Shown piece by piece: positions 28,939 through 39,730 of a stretch of 64,000 bases of DNA. The DNA is taken from contig NZ_NPGA01000019.1 of assembly GCF_002259485.1 (NCBI RefSeq), forward strand, positions 1 through 64,000, in the 5' to 3' direction. The stretch's first letter is position 1; the number at the start of each line of letters is the position of its first letter. This stretch comes from Rhodococcus sp. 14-1411-2a. GTDB taxonomy: Bacteria; Actinomycetota; Actinomycetes; Mycobacteriales; Mycobacteriaceae. The position numbers and the translations under genes are program-made. The notes under the pieces were generated by a model. It was not told the origin of the DNA, ran no database searches, and saw only the letters and a program-made list of their open reading frames with translations.

Positions 28939-31900
28939 TTGACGATCAACGAGAGCACACCATCACACGGACGAGGCTCGCGAAGCACCGGCAACGCAGA
29001 CAAATCCCCTAGAAGCAATGGCGGCTCTCGGACTCTGGCAGATCGTTTCGCCGCGGGCGAGCCGTACGCGTTGGCCTTCGGCGGCCAGGGCGCACCGTGG
29101 CTCAGCTCCCTCGAGGAATTGGCTCGCGACTCCGCGCTCGAACCCGAACTGACCGATCTCGTCAACGAGGCAGCAGTCACTCTCGCGCCCGTGGCAGACG
29201 AGCTGCTGGTCGTGCGCTCGGTCGGCTTCGACCCGATCGGCTGGATGCTCGAACAGGACCTCGCCGACGACGACACCGTCGGCTCGTACGGACCGTCCGA
29301 GGCGGCACTGACCTCCGCTGCCGTCTCGCTTCCCGGAGTGTTTCTCACCCAGGTCGCAGCACTGCGTGCGTTGAAGTTGCAGGGGCTCGATCCGGCCCAG
29401 ACCCCGCCCGTCAAGGTCGTCGGACACTCGCAGGGTCTCATCGCCGCCGAGTCCGTCGCAGCCGATGGCGCACAGGATGCGAACTTCCTGGCTATCGCCC
29501 AGCTCGTGGGTGCAGCGGCAGGTCTCGTCGGCCGCCGCCGCGGCATCATCGGTGCCGGAGACCGCGCGCCGATGGTCTCGGTTGCCAACGTCGAACCCGC
29601 ACGACTGCAGGCGATCATCGCCGAACTCGCGATCGACGGAGCGCCGGAGCGATCCGCAGCTCTCGCCATCCGCAACGGCCGTCGTCGCGTCGTACTCTCC
29701 GGGCCGCCGGCCCAGCTGGCTCGCGTGCAGGAGAAGTGCGAGCAGATCGCTGCCGAGGAAGAGCGTGACCGCGACGCCAAGAAGCGTGGCGGTGCCGTGT
29801 TCGCCCCGGTCTTCGAGCAGCTTCCCGTCGAGATCGGCTTCCATCACCCCGCCCTGGCAGATGCCGTCGAACTCGTCAGCGCCTGGGCGCAGCGTTGTGG
29901 GCTCGACGTCGACCTCGCACGCGAGCTCGCACAGAAGATCCTCGTCGACTCCGTGGATTGGGTCGACGCCATCGACGGTGTCGTCGACGCCGGTGCCGAC
30001 TGGATTCTCGATCTCGGTCCGGGCGACCTGCTCACCCGCATGACCACCCCGGCGTTGCGTGGACAGGGCGTTGGCATCATCGCCGCGTCCTCGCGCGGTG
30101 GCCACCGCAACCTGCTCACTCCGGGAGCTGCTCCCGAGGTCCAGCCCGCATGGTCCGCCTACGCCCCCACTCCGGTCACGTTGCCCGACGGCCGCGTCGT
30201 GGTCGAGACCTCGTTCACCAAGATGACCGGACGTTCGCCGATCCTGCTCGCCGGCATGACGCCGACGACGGTCGACGCCAAAATCGTTGCCGCAGCTGCC
30301 AATGCAGGCCACTGGGCCGAGCTCGCCGGTGGCGGCCAGGTCACCGAGGACATCTTCACCGATCGTGTCGCCGAGCTCTCCACGCTTCTCGAGCCCGGCC
30401 GCGCAATCCAGTTCAACTCGCTCTTCCTCGATCCGTACCTGTGGAAGCTGCAGCTCGGCGGACGCCGCATCGTGCAGCGCGCTCGCGCGGCGGGTGCGGC
30501 CATCGACGGCGTCGTCGTCACCGCAGGCATCCCGGAACTCGAAGAGGCAGTGGCCCTCATCGAAGAGCTGTCCGAGGCAGGCATCAGCTACGTCTCGTTC
30601 AAGCCCGGCACCGTCGCGCAGATTCGCGCCGTCATCCGTATCGCCAACGAGGTTCCCTCGTACCAGGTCAACGTCCACATCGAGGGTGGCCGCGCAGGCG
30701 GACACCACTCGTGGGAGGACCTCGACGACCTGCTGCTGACCACCTACGCTGAGCTGCGGTCACGGCCCAACCTCGTCGTCTGTGTCGGCGGCGGCATCGG
30801 CACACCCGAGCGGGCAGCGGAGTACCTCACCGGAACCTGGTCGGCTGTGCACGGCTACCCGAAGATGCCGCTCGACGGTATCCTCGTCGGCACTGCCGCG
30901 ATGGCAACCCTGGAGGCCACGACTGCTCCCGAGGTCAAGCAGCTTCTGGTCGACACACCCGGAACCCCCGACTGGGTCGGTGCCGGTACCGCGAACGGCG
31001 GAATGGCCTCGGGCCGTAGCCAGCTCGGTGCCGACATCCACGAGATCGACAATGCGGCATCGCGGTGCGGCCGACTGCTCGACGAGGTCGCAGGCAACGC
31101 CGACGCCGTGGCCGAGCGTCGCGACGAGATCATCGCCGCACTGGACGGCACCGCCAAGCCCTTCTTCGGCGACGTCGCCGAGATGACGTACCAGCAGTGG
31201 CTCGTTCGCTACCTCGATCTGGCCATCGGGACCGACTCGCGCAGCGACTTCGATTGCGGCGGCGAGTTCACCGATGCCGTTTCCGAGGCACGCGAGTCGG
31301 TGTGGCTCGACGTCACCTGGCGTACCCGCTTCCTGGAGATGCTGCAGCGCGCCGAGGCTCGGCTGCACCCCGTCGATCGCGGACCCATCCCCACCTTGTT
31401 CGCCGATGCCGAGGTTCTCGAACGCCCGCGTGCAGCTCTGAAGTCGCTGCTCGCACAGTTCCCGGACGCCGCCGACGTGGTTCTGCACCCGGCCGACATC
31501 ACCTTCTTCACCTCGCTGTGCCGCATGCCCGGCAAGCCGGTCAACTTCGTCCCCGTCGTCGACGGCGACGTGCGCCGCTGGTGGCGCAGTGACTCGCTGT
31601 GGCAGGCACACGACGCTCGCTACTCGGCCGATCAGGTCTGCATCATCCCCGGTACCGTCGCCGTCGCGGGCATCACTCGCGTCGACGAGCCCGTGGGCGA
31701 GCTGCTCGATCGCTTCGAGAAGGCCACCGCGGATCAGCTTCTCGCCGAGGGCGTCGAGCCCACGGCCATCGCGAGCCGTCGCCACGCCGAGATCGCACCC
31801 GGACTGCTCGGCATCGTGCTGGCTGCTCCCGACGTCACCTGGGCCTCGCGGATGACGCAGAACCCCGTTGCACGCCTGGGTGATCCGGCCGACTGGACCG

Positions 31901-34900
31901 TGGAGTCCGAGACGGTCGCGGCGCACCCGCAGACCGGCTCGACGCTGACCGTGCTCGATTCCGAGCACGTGGAGCTGCTGGTTCCGCTCGCCCCGGGCAA
32001 GGAAGTACGTATCCGCCTGACGGTTCCGGCCTCCACGATCGACGGCGGCGCTCCCGTCGTCACCGCGCAGGACGCACAGCAGGCCATGTCGGCTCTGCTC
32101 GGAGTTGCTGCAGGCCAGGACCTTCCGGCCGTCAAGGGCGGCGTCGCCCGGCTGAACATCGCATGGATCCCCGATCTGATCGCCGATCACGCAGGCGTCA
32201 CCGGATCCGGACTGCCGGACTCGCTGACCGTCAGCGGCAAGGCCGTCCCCGACGTTCTGGTCGGTGCCTGCTGGCCCGCCGTCTTCGCCGTGCTGGGTGC
32301 CACCCGCAATGCCGAGGGCATCGACGTCATCGAGGGCATGCTCGACCTGGTGCACCTCGACCACAGCGTCAACCTGGTCGGCGAATTGCCCACCGACACC
32401 TCGATTCTCGTGGTCAAGGCCGCGGCCGGAGAGGTGCTCGACACCGACCTCGGCCGCGTCGTCGAGGTCACCGTCGAGATCGGTGCCATGCTCGGCGAGG
32501 GCCTCGATGCCCCCGCCGTCGCAACTCTCGTGGAGCGCTTCGCCATTCGTGGACGCACCGGCAAGGGCGAACTCGTCGATCCGGCCCGCGCCGGCGGCTC
32601 GGTGAGCGCCGACGCCAAGGACACCCCGCGTCGTCGTCGCCGTCAGGCCACCATCGTGGCCCCGCGCAACATGGCCGCGTTCGCTCAGGTCTCGGGCGAT
32701 CACAACCCCATCCACACCTCGGACGCCGCGGCGCTGCTCGCCGGCCTCGGTAGCCCGATCGTGCACGGCATGTGGCTCTCTGCCGCCGCCCAGCAGACGG
32801 TCACCGCAGTGGACCACGCGGACACCAAGACTCCGCCGCGTCGCCTCACCGCCTGGACCGCACGCTTCCTCGGCATGGTTCGACCCGGAGCGGAGATCGA
32901 TGTTCGCGTCGACCGCACCGGATTCGACCAGGGTGCCGAACTGATCGAGGTTTCCTGCCGTGTCGCAGGCGAACTGGTCATGGTCGCCACCGCTCGCACC
33001 GCGCCGCCGAAGACCGTCTACGCGTTCCCGGGCCAGGGCATCCAGCGGGCGGGCATGGGCCTGGACGCTCGGTCTCGCTCGAAGGCCGCACGTGAGGTGT
33101 GGGAGCGTGCCGACAAGCACACCCGCAGCGCACTGGGCTTCTCCATTCTCGCTGTGGTGCGCGACAATCCGACGTCGCTCAAGGCGCGCGGCGTCACCCA
33201 CAAGCACCCCGACGGTGTGCTGCACCTGACGCAGTTCACCCAGGTTGCGATGGCTGTTCTCGGCGTCGCGCAGGTTGCCGAACTGCGTGAATCCGGTGCG
33301 TTCGTGGAGAACTCGATTCTCGCGGGCCACTCGGTCGGTGAGTACAACGCTCTCGCAGCCGTTGCCGGTGTGCTCCCGCTCGAAGCCGTCCTCGAGGTCG
33401 TCTTCCAGCGTGGTTCGGCCATGCACGCGCTGGTTCCGCGTGATGCCAGCGGCCGCAGTGACTACCGCATGGCAGCGATCCGCCCGTCGCAGATCGGCTT
33501 GGCCGATCAGGACGTGCAGGGCTTCGTCGCCGGTGTCGCAGAAGAATCCGGTGAGTTCCTCGAGATCGTCAACCTCAACCTGCGCGGTTCGCAGTACGCC
33601 ATCGCAGGCACGGTTGCCGGCCTCGGCGAGCTGGAGAAGAAGATCGCGATCCGCCGAGCGGAGTTCGGTGGCAAGGCCGCCTACATCATGGTTCCCGGCA
33701 TCGACGTGCCGTTCCACTCCACGGTGCTACGAGGCGGAGTCGACGATTTCCGCAACCGCCTCGAGACGCTGCTCCCCGAGCAGATCGATCCGGCGATCCT
33801 GGTGGGGCGCTACATCCCCAACCTGGTGCCCAAGCCGTTCTCGCTCGAGCGCGAGTTCGTTCAGGAGATCGCCGATCTGGTTCCGTCCGAGCCGCTGAAC
33901 ACCGTTCTCGCAGAGTTCGATTCGTGGGCAGCACGGCCGAGCGCTCTGTGCCGGGTGATCCTGACCGAGCTGCTGGCATGGCAGTTCGCCAGCCCGGTGC
34001 GCTGGATCGAAACCCAGGACTTGCTGTTCGCAGACGAGTCCGACGGCGGCATGGGCGTCGAGCGCTTCGTCGAGATCGGCCTGGGGGCAACCCCGACCGT
34101 GGCCAACCTCGCGTCGCAGACCCTCAAGCTGCCGGGCCGCTTCGGCCACCCGGTCGAGGTTCTGAACCTCGAGCGCGAGGCTGCGATCATCTACGGCACC
34201 GACACCGATCCGGCTCCGGCCGACGAGGAAGAGTCGACACCCGTGGAGGCCGCTGCTCCGGCGGCAGCTGCAGCTCCGGTCGCAGCACCCGCTCCGGCAT
34301 CAGCACCGTCGGGCGGACCTCGTCCGGACGACATCGCGTTCGTCGCCGCCGATGCAACCAAGATCCTCATCGGTCTGTGGACCAAGCTGCAGCTCGATCA
34401 GATCGGGCCTGCCGACACCATCGAGGCTCTGTGTGACGGTGTGTCCTCGCGTCGTAATCAGCTGCTCGTCGACCTCGGTTCCGAGCTCTCGCTCGGTGCC
34501 ATCGACGGTGCAGCCGATGCCGACATGGGTGCGCTCTCGGGCACGGTGAACAAGCTGGCTCGTACGTACAAGCCGTTCGGTCCGGTGCTCAGCGACTCCA
34601 TCAACGACCATCTCCGCAAGGTCTTCGGCCCCTCGGGTCGGCGCCCGGCCTCGATCGCCGATCGCGTCAAGAAGACCTGGGAACTGGGCGACGGCTGGGC
34701 GCACCACGTCACCGCCGAGGTCGCTCTCGGTACCCGTGACGGTGCCTCGGTTCGTGGTGGCGCGCTCGGTGGCCTGGCCGACGGCGCTCTCGCCGACGGC
34801 AACGCAGTCGACAACGTCATCGACGCGGCAGTGGCCGCGGTGGCCGCACGCCGCGGCGTTGCAGTCTCGATGCCGCAGGCAGGCGGCGGAGCCGGCGGAA

Positions 34901-37900
34901 CCGTCGACGCTGCTGCTCTCGGTGAATTCACCGAGCACATCACCGGCCGCGACGGCGTCCTCGCCTCCGCAGCCCGGTTGGTGCTCGAACAGCTCGGACT
35001 GGCCGATGCGCCCAACGCACTGCTGGCCGAGGATCCCGACGCTGCTCTGGTCGAGCTGGTCTCGGCCGAGTTGGGATCCGACTGGCCTCGCCTCGTCGCC
35101 CCGGCGTTCGACGCCAAGCGCGCCGTCCTGATCGACGACCGGTGGGCCACCGCCCGTGAGGACCTGGCCCGGTTGTGGCTCGGTACCGCAGGCGACGTCG
35201 CCGTCGAGTCCTTCGCCGGTGCCGGCAATGCCGTTGCAGCTCAAGCACAGTGGTGGAAGGCCAAGGCCGACTACGAGAACAAGGCAGTGCTGGCCGAAAC
35301 CTTCGGACGCATCGCGGACATCGCGGTCGCATCCGAGGACAAGGGCCCATGGGCCGACGAGGTCGCAGTGGTCACCGGCGGTAGCAAGGGCTCCATCGCA
35401 GCTGCGGTGACGGCCAAGCTGCTGGCCGGGGGAGCGACGGTCTTCGTCACCACCTCCAGGCTCGACGACGAGCGACTCGGCTTCTACCGCAGCCTCTACC
35501 GCGACAGCGCACGGAGCGGAGCGTCGCTCTGGGTGGTTCCGGCCAACATCGCGTCGTACACCGACGTCGATGCTCTCATCGAGTGGATCGGTAGCGACTA
35601 CATCGACACTGCCGGTGGCGCAAAGACTCTCGTCAAGGCCGCCACGACTCCGACGATGCTGTTCCCGTTCGCGGCTCCGCGGGTCATGGGCGAGATGTCC
35701 GACGCCGGAGCTCGCGCCGAGATGGAAATGCGCGTGCTGCTCTGGTCCGTCGAGCGTTTGATCACCGGACTGTCGAAGGTCGGTTACGACACCGACATCG
35801 ACACTCACCTGCACGTGGTGCTGCCGGGATCGCCGAACCGCGGAATGTTCGGTGGAGACGGTGCCTACGGCGAATCGAAGGCCGCACTCGACGCAGTCGT
35901 CGCCAAGTGGGGCTCGGAGAAGAACTGGGCCGAGCGGGTGTCCATCGCCCACGCTCACATCGGGTGGGTGCGCGGCACCGGCCTGATGGGTGGCAACGAT
36001 CCCATCGTCGAGGCCGTCGAGGCCGAAGGCGTTCGCACCTGGTCCACCGACGAGATGGCGACCGAACTGCTCGAACTGTGCACACCTACCGCTCGCCGTC
36101 AGGCTGCGCAGGAGCCGATCGTCGTCGATCTCACGGGCGGCTTGGCCAACACCAAGCTCAACCTCGTCGAGCTCGCTCGGGACGCGGCTGCGGCCGCTGC
36201 CGAGAAGACCGAAGAGGCAGTGGACAACTCGGTCATCGCGGCGCTGCCCGCACCGCCGCGGCTGTCCACGTCGACCACGGCTCCGGCCTGGCCGACACTG
36301 GACGTCGACCCGAAGGACCTGGTCGTCATCGTCGGCGCGGGCGAGCTCGGACCGTACGGTTCGGCGCGTACCCGCTTCGAGATGGAGGTCGACGAGCAGC
36401 TCTCTGCCGCAGGCGTTCTCGAACTCGCTTGGAACACCGGCCTCGTCGCCTGGGAGAACGATCCCAAGCCGGGTTGGTACGACATCGAGTCCGGTGACCT
36501 GGTGCCGGAGGAGGGCATCGCCGACAAGTACCACGACATCGTGGTCGAGAAGTGCGGTATCCGTACCTACGGCGACGACGGCGCGATGGTCGGCAACACC
36601 GCTCCGCTGATGACCTCGATCTTCCTCGACAACGACCTCACGTTCGTGGTCGGAACCGAGATCGACGCCCGGTCGTTCGCAGCAGCGGACCCCGAGCACA
36701 CGCTCATCACCCCGGTCCCGGATTCGAGCGACTGGCAGGTCACCCGCAAGGCGGGCACCGAGATTCGCGTTCCGCGCAAGATGAAGCTCACCCGCACCGT
36801 GGGTGGACAGATTCCCACCGGATTCGATCCCACCAAGTGGGGCATCTCGCCCGACATGGCCAGCTCGGTCGACCGAGTCGCACTGTGGAACATCGTCACC
36901 ACGGTCGACGCGTTCATCTCCTCGGGCTTCAACCCGTCGGAGCTGATGCGCTGGGTACACCCCACGCTGGTCGCCAACACGCAGGGCACCGGCATGGGCG
37001 GCATGGAATCGATGCGCTCGCTGTACATCGACACCTTGCTCGGCGACGCTCGTGCGAACGACATCCTGCAGGAAGCTCTGCCGAACGTCGTTGCTGCGCA
37101 CGTGGTTCAGTCGTACATCGGTAGCTACGGCGCGATGGTTCACCCTGTCGCCGCCTGTGCCACCGCGGCGGTCTCCGTCGAAGAAGGCGTCGACAAGATC
37201 AAGCTGGGCAAGGCGCAACTCGTGGTCGCCGGCGGCTTCGACGACCTGAGCACCGAGGGCATCATCGGCTTCGGCGACATGTCGGCCACCGCGGACTCGG
37301 CAGCGATGACCGCCAAGGGCATCAGCGATCGACGGTTCTCGCGGGCCAATGACCGCAGGCGCGGTGGATTCGTCGAATCCCACGGCGGCGGAACGATTCT
37401 GCTCGCTCGCGGAGACCTGGCACTCGAGATGGGCCTGCCGGTCCTCGGAGTGGTGGCCTACGCACAGTCGTACGGCGACGGAGTGCACACGTCCATCCCG
37501 GCTCCGGGGCTCGGCGCGCTCAGTGCCGGTCGCGGCGGCAAGGATTCGGCGCTCGCGCTTTCGCTGAACGCACTGGGCGTCAGTGCAGACGACGTGGCCG
37601 TGATCTCCAAGCACGACACCTCCACCGCAGCCAACGACCCGAACGAGGCGGAACTGCACACTCGCCTCGCCAAGGCCATCGGCCGTTCGGACGGCGCTCC
37701 GCTGTTCGTCGTCTCGCAGAAGAGCCTCACCGGACACTCGAAGGGTGGAGCGGCTGCCTGGCAGCTGATCGGCCTGTGCCAGGTGCTGGCCAACGGTGTC
37801 ATTCCGCCGAACCGCAGCCTCGACTGCGTCGACGACAAGATGACCGGCTTCGAGCATCTGGTGTGGGCACGGGAGCCGCTGCGCTTCGGTGACTCGGTGC

Positions 37901-38238
37901 CGCTCAAGGCAGGTCTGCTCACCTCGCTCGGATTCGGCCACGTGTCCGGACTCATCGCTCTGGTGCACCCGCAGGCGTTCCTCGAGGCCGTTCCGGCGGA
38001 TCGACGTGCGCAGTACATCGCGAAGGCGAACGAGCGTCGCATCGCCGGTCAGCGCAGGCTGATCTCCGCGATGGTGGGAGGAGACTCCCTCTACGAGCGG
38101 CCGGACGATCGACGGCTCGGACATGACGGGACGCCGGCCAAGGCGTCACGCGAACTGGAGGCAAACGTGTTGCTCAACGAGTCCGCTCGCCTCGGCGCGG
38201 ACGATGTCTACTCCTCCGGTCTGCCGGGTGCCATCTGA
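28939..38238 (+). CDS. fas: type I fatty acid synthase (multifunctional)
   Basis: De novo acyl-CoA synthesis on one 3,099-residue chain. Domains in order, with key residues: acyltransferase (GHSQG, about 163), enoyl reductase barrel (ILLAGMTPTT, about 434), dehydratase (GDHNPIHT, about 1253), malonyl/palmitoyl transferase (GHSVGEY, about 1464), acyl carrier with the phosphopantetheine Ser in GVSSRRNQ (about 1835), ketoreductase (VTGGSKGS, about 2145), and ketosynthase with Cys in AACATAA (about 2740) and His in KHDTST and KSLTGHSKGG. All are intact. The TTG at 28,939 is chosen: it has AGAGGAA upstream and gives the TIN N-terminus expected in the family; the frame stays open to 28,798. It overlaps acpS by one base. 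Confidence 0.97.
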   Translation: MTINESTPSHGRGSRSTGNADKSPRSNGGSRTLADRFAAGEPYALAFGGQGAPWLSSLEELARDSALEPELTDLVNEAAVTLAPVADELLVVRSVGFDPIGWMLEQDLADDDTVGSYGPSEAALTSAAVSLPGVFLTQVAALRALKLQGLDPAQTPPVKVVGHSQGLIAAESVAADGAQDANFLAIAQLVGAAAGLVGRRRGIIGAGDRAPMVSVANVEPARLQAIIAELAIDGAPERSAALAIRNGRRRVVLSGPPAQLARVQEKCEQIAAEEERDRDAKKRGGAVFAPVFEQLPVEIGFHHPALADAVELVSAWAQRCGLDVDLARELAQKILVDSVDWVDAIDGVVDAGADWILDLGPGDLLTRMTTPALRGQGVGIIAASSRGGHRNLLTPGAAPEVQPAWSAYAPTPVTLPDGRVVVETSFTKMTGRSPILLAGMTPTTVDAKIVAAAANAGHWAELAGGGQVTEDIFTDRVAELSTLLEPGRAIQFNSLFLDPYLWKLQLGGRRIVQRARAAGAAIDGVVVTAGIPELEEAVALIEELSEAGISYVSFKPGTVAQIRAVIRIANEVPSYQVNVHIEGGRAGGHHSWEDLDDLLLTTYAELRSRPNLVVCVGGGIGTPERAAEYLTGTWSAVHGYPKMPLDGILVGTAAMATLEATTAPEVKQLLVDTPGTPDWVGAGTANGGMASGRSQLGADIHEIDNAASRCGRLLDEVAGNADAVAERRDEIIAALDGTAKPFFGDVAEMTYQQWLVRYLDLAIGTDSRSDFDCGGEFTDAVSEARESVWLDVTWRTRFLEMLQRAEARLHPVDRGPIPTLFADAEVLERPRAALKSLLAQFPDAADVVLHPADITFFTSLCRMPGKPVNFVPVVDGDVRRWWRSDSLWQAHDARYSADQVCIIPGTVAVAGITRVDEPVGELLDRFEKATADQLLAEGVEPTAIASRRHAEIAPGLLGIVLAAPDVTWASRMTQNPVARLGDPADWTVESETVAAHPQTGSTLTVLDSEHVELLVPLAPGKEVRIRLTVPASTIDGGAPVVTAQDAQQAMSALLGVAAGQDLPAVKGGVARLNIAWIPDLIADHAGVTGSGLPDSLTVSGKAVPDVLVGACWPAVFAVLGATRNAEGIDVIEGMLDLVHLDHSVNLVGELPTDTSILVVKAAAGEVLDTDLGRVVEVTVEIGAMLGEGLDAPAVATLVERFAIRGRTGKGELVDPARAGGSVSADAKDTPRRRRRQATIVAPRNMAAFAQVSGDHNPIHTSDAAALLAGLGSPIVHGMWLSAAAQQTVTAVDHADTKTPPRRLTAWTARFLGMVRPGAEIDVRVDRTGFDQGAELIEVSCRVAGELVMVATARTAPPKTVYAFPGQGIQRAGMGLDARSRSKAAREVWERADKHTRSALGFSILAVVRDNPTSLKARGVTHKHPDGVLHLTQFTQVAMAVLGVAQVAELRESGAFVENSILAGHSVGEYNALAAVAGVLPLEAVLEVVFQRGSAMHALVPRDASGRSDYRMAAIRPSQIGLADQDVQGFVAGVAEESGEFLEIVNLNLRGSQYAIAGTVAGLGELEKKIAIRRAEFGGKAAYIMVPGIDVPFHSTVLRGGVDDFRNRLETLLPEQIDPAILVGRYIPNLVPKPFSLEREFVQEIADLVPSEPLNTVLAEFDSWAARPSALCRVILTELLAWQFASPVRWIETQDLLFADESDGGMGVERFVEIGLGATPTVANLASQTLKLPGRFGHPVEVLNLEREAAIIYGTDTDPAPADEEESTPVEAAAPAAAAAPVAAPAPASAPSGGPRPDDIAFVAADATKILIGLWTKLQLDQIGPADTIEALCDGVSSRRNQLLVDLGSELSLGAIDGAADADMGALSGTVNKLARTYKPFGPVLSDSINDHLRKVFGPSGRRPASIADRVKKTWELGDGWAHHVTAEVALGTRDGASVRGGALGGLADGALADGNAVDNVIDAAVAAVAARRGVAVSMPQAGGGAGGTVDAAALGEFTEHITGRDGVLASAARLVLEQLGLADAPNALLAEDPDAALVELVSAELGSDWPRLVAPAFDAKRAVLIDDRWATAREDLARLWLGTAGDVAVESFAGAGNAVAAQAQWWKAKADYENKAVLAETFGRIADIAVASEDKGPWADEVAVVTGGSKGSIAAAVTAKLLAGGATVFVTTSRLDDERLGFYRSLYRDSARSGASLWVVPANIASYTDVDALIEWIGSDYIDTAGGAKTLVKAATTPTMLFPFAAPRVMGEMSDAGARAEMEMRVLLWSVERLITGLSKVGYDTDIDTHLHVVLPGSPNRGMFGGDGAYGESKAALDAVVAKWGSEKNWAERVSIAHAHIGWVRGTGLMGGNDPIVEAVEAEGVRTWSTDEMATELLELCTPTARRQAAQEPIVVDLTGGLANTKLNLVELARDAAAAAAEKTEEAVDNSVIAALPAPPRLSTSTTAPAWPTLDVDPKDLVVIVGAGELGPYGSARTRFEMEVDEQLSAAGVLELAWNTGLVAWENDPKPGWYDIESGDLVPEEGIADKYHDIVVEKCGIRTYGDDGAMVGNTAPLMTSIFLDNDLTFVVGTEIDARSFAAADPEHTLITPVPDSSDWQVTRKAGTEIRVPRKMKLTRTVGGQIPTGFDPTKWGISPDMASSVDRVALWNIVTTVDAFISSGFNPSELMRWVHPTLVANTQGTGMGGMESMRSLYIDTLLGDARANDILQEALPNVVAAHVVQSYIGSYGAMVHPVAACATAAVSVEEGVDKIKLGKAQLVVAGGFDDLSTEGIIGFGDMSATADSAAMTAKGISDRRFSRANDRRRGGFVESHGGGTILLARGDLALEMGLPVLGVVAYAQSYGDGVHTSIPAPGLGALSAGRGGKDSALALSLNALGVSADDVAVISKHDTSTAANDPNEAELHTRLAKAIGRSDGAPLFVVSQKSLTGHSKGGAAAWQLIGLCQVLANGVIPPNRSLDCVDDKMTGFEHLVWAREPLRFGDSVPLKAGLLTSLGFGHVSGLIALVHPQAFLEAVPADRRAQYIAKANERRIAGQRRLISAMVGGDSLYERPDDRRLGHDGTPAKASRELEANVLLNESARLGADDVYSSGLPGAI

Positions 38239-38630
38239 TGGCGATCCTGGGAGTGGGTTTCGACCTGGTGACGGTGTCCGACTTCGCCGAGCAGATGGAG
38301 AAGGTCGGCACGACGATGATCCGCGACAGCTTCACCGCGGGCGAGCGGCGTCATGCAGCAACGAAGAGTTCCGACCCGACCCGCCACTACGCGGCTCGGT
38401 GGGCCGCCAAGGAAGCGGTGCTGAAGGCATGGGCGACATCGCGATTCGCGCGTCCGCCGCAGATCGGCGACAACCCGTATCCGTTGATCGAGGTCGTCAA
38501 CGATGCGTGGGGTCGGCCGTCGATCAAGTTGCACGGGATGGCACAGGAGTTCCTGCCGACGGTGAAGATTCATCTGTCGCTGACACATGACGGCGACATC
38601 GCCGCCGCGGTGGCGATTCTGGAGGAGTGA
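38238..38630 (+). CDS. acpS: holo-[acyl-carrier-protein] synthase
   Basis: Transfers 4'-phosphopantetheine from CoA to the Fas carrier domain. The 130-residue protein has GVGFDLVTVSDF with the metal Asp, then RWAAKEAVLKAW with the catalytic Glu/Lys. The start codon shares its A with the fas stop (TGATG), a tight fas-acpS operon as in mycobacteria. A strong terminator follows. Confidence 0.95.
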   Translation: MAILGVGFDLVTVSDFAEQMEKVGTTMIRDSFTAGERRHAATKSSDPTRHYAARWAAKEAVLKAWATSRFARPPQIGDNPYPLIEVVNDAWGRPSIKLHGMAQEFLPTVKIHLSLTHDGDIAAAVAILEE

Positions 38631-38650
38631 ATTCGCTCCGAGAACGAAAC

Positions 38651-38683
38651 AGGCCCGTCCGATCCAGGTGATCGGGCGGGCCT
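38651..38683. terminator. terminator after fas-acpS
   Basis: AGGCCCGTCCGATC pairs with GATCGGGCGGGCCT (one G-T pair) across a five-base loop, followed by TTCGT. It lies between acpS and the oppositely oriented TetR gene and may serve both. Confidence 0.88.
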
Positions 38684-38707
38684 TTCGTCTGTGCGGGCTC
38701 GGGTTGC

Positions 38708-39427
38708 TCAGGCTGGTTCGCTCTCGTTCGTCGAGCCGCCGGAACGCCTGCTCTCCTTCTCGGCGACGAGCAGATACGCCATCATGATGCGTTTGAGCTC
38801 GGCGACGGCGTCCTCGTGGCTCTGGCCGTCCTGCACGGAGAAGTTGAGCATCGAGTAGACGATGTGCACCAACACCTGAGCCATGAGGTTGCGGCGGTGC
38901 CGTGGCGTGCGCGGAGTGAGCGGTCCGAGCATGCGCGAGACCTGCTCGGCGAACTCCCGCTCGTGAATCACCCCGGTTGCGCGCGTCGACGGTGTCGATT
39001 GCATGGCGAGCCACACTTCACGGCGCGACGGATCGGTCATCCACATGCCGGCCATGTGGTCGACGAAGTTGTTCAGGAACCGCACCCAGTCCAGGGACGG
39101 GACCTCGCCGTCGAACTCGGCGAGTTCCTGTTGGACCCCCACGAGGTCCTGGCGGTTGAGCTCGCAGACGATGACGTACTTGTTGGCGAAGAACTGGTAC
39201 AGCGTGCCGATCGGCAGTTCGGCGCGTGACGCGACTTCCTCGCAGGTGAACGACTCGAAACCCACATCGCTGAGCAACTCGCGTGAGGCCTGCAGCAGTG
39301 CGTCGAACTTCCGTTGGCTGCGTTCCTGGGTGGGTCGTCGTCGTGGCCTCAGTTCCTGTGTCTGTGCCGTCGACTCGAGCGCGGCGTCGAGACGGCGCGA
39401 GGACTGGGCACGAGCAGAGGATTCCAC
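38708..39427 (-). CDS. TetR family transcriptional regulator
   Basis: A 239-residue regulator with a polar N-terminal tail (1-30), a helix-turn-helix at about 45-75 (FTCEEVASRAELPIGTLYQFF) and a C-terminal ligand domain. It converges on acpS. Its target and ligand are not evident. The position next to fas makes a lipid-related role plausible but unproven. Confidence 0.88.
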   Translation of the reverse strand: MESSARAQSSRRLDAALESTAQTQELRPRRRPTQERSQRKFDALLQASRELLSDVGFESFTCEEVASRAELPIGTLYQFFANKYVIVCELNRQDLVGVQQELAEFDGEVPSLDWVRFLNNFVDHMAGMWMTDPSRREVWLAMQSTPSTRATGVIHEREFAEQVSRMLGPLTPRTPRHRRNLMAQVLVHIVYSMLNFSVQDGQSHEDAVAELKRIMMAYLLVAEKESRRSGGSTNESEPA

Positions 39428-39730
39428 CCGGTCAGGCTATCCGGCGCGGGTGCTCGTTATCCACAACGGTCCGGTAGGTCACTCCCACCGGTTCCGGTTT
39501 CGGGGTCGGACACGCGTGTTTCAGCTGGAGGTATGGAAGAAACCTGGGGTCGACGACAACTGCTGGTTCCCCATACTGTGACAAACTCCAAGGCCGATTC
39601 GGACCAATTTAACCGTCAACAGGTATGGTTCAGGTAACAGAATCAAATTCCGTGCAGGGTGATCGTCGTTCGGATCCGCTGGATGACGTTCATGGTCGGG
39701 TGCCTCCACCCTGAGCACAGGGAGACTGCC

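Noticed and set aside
30760..38124. Very long minus-strand open frames inside fas
   Set aside because: They mirror codon bias of the fas gene, lack ribosome sites and recognisable motifs.
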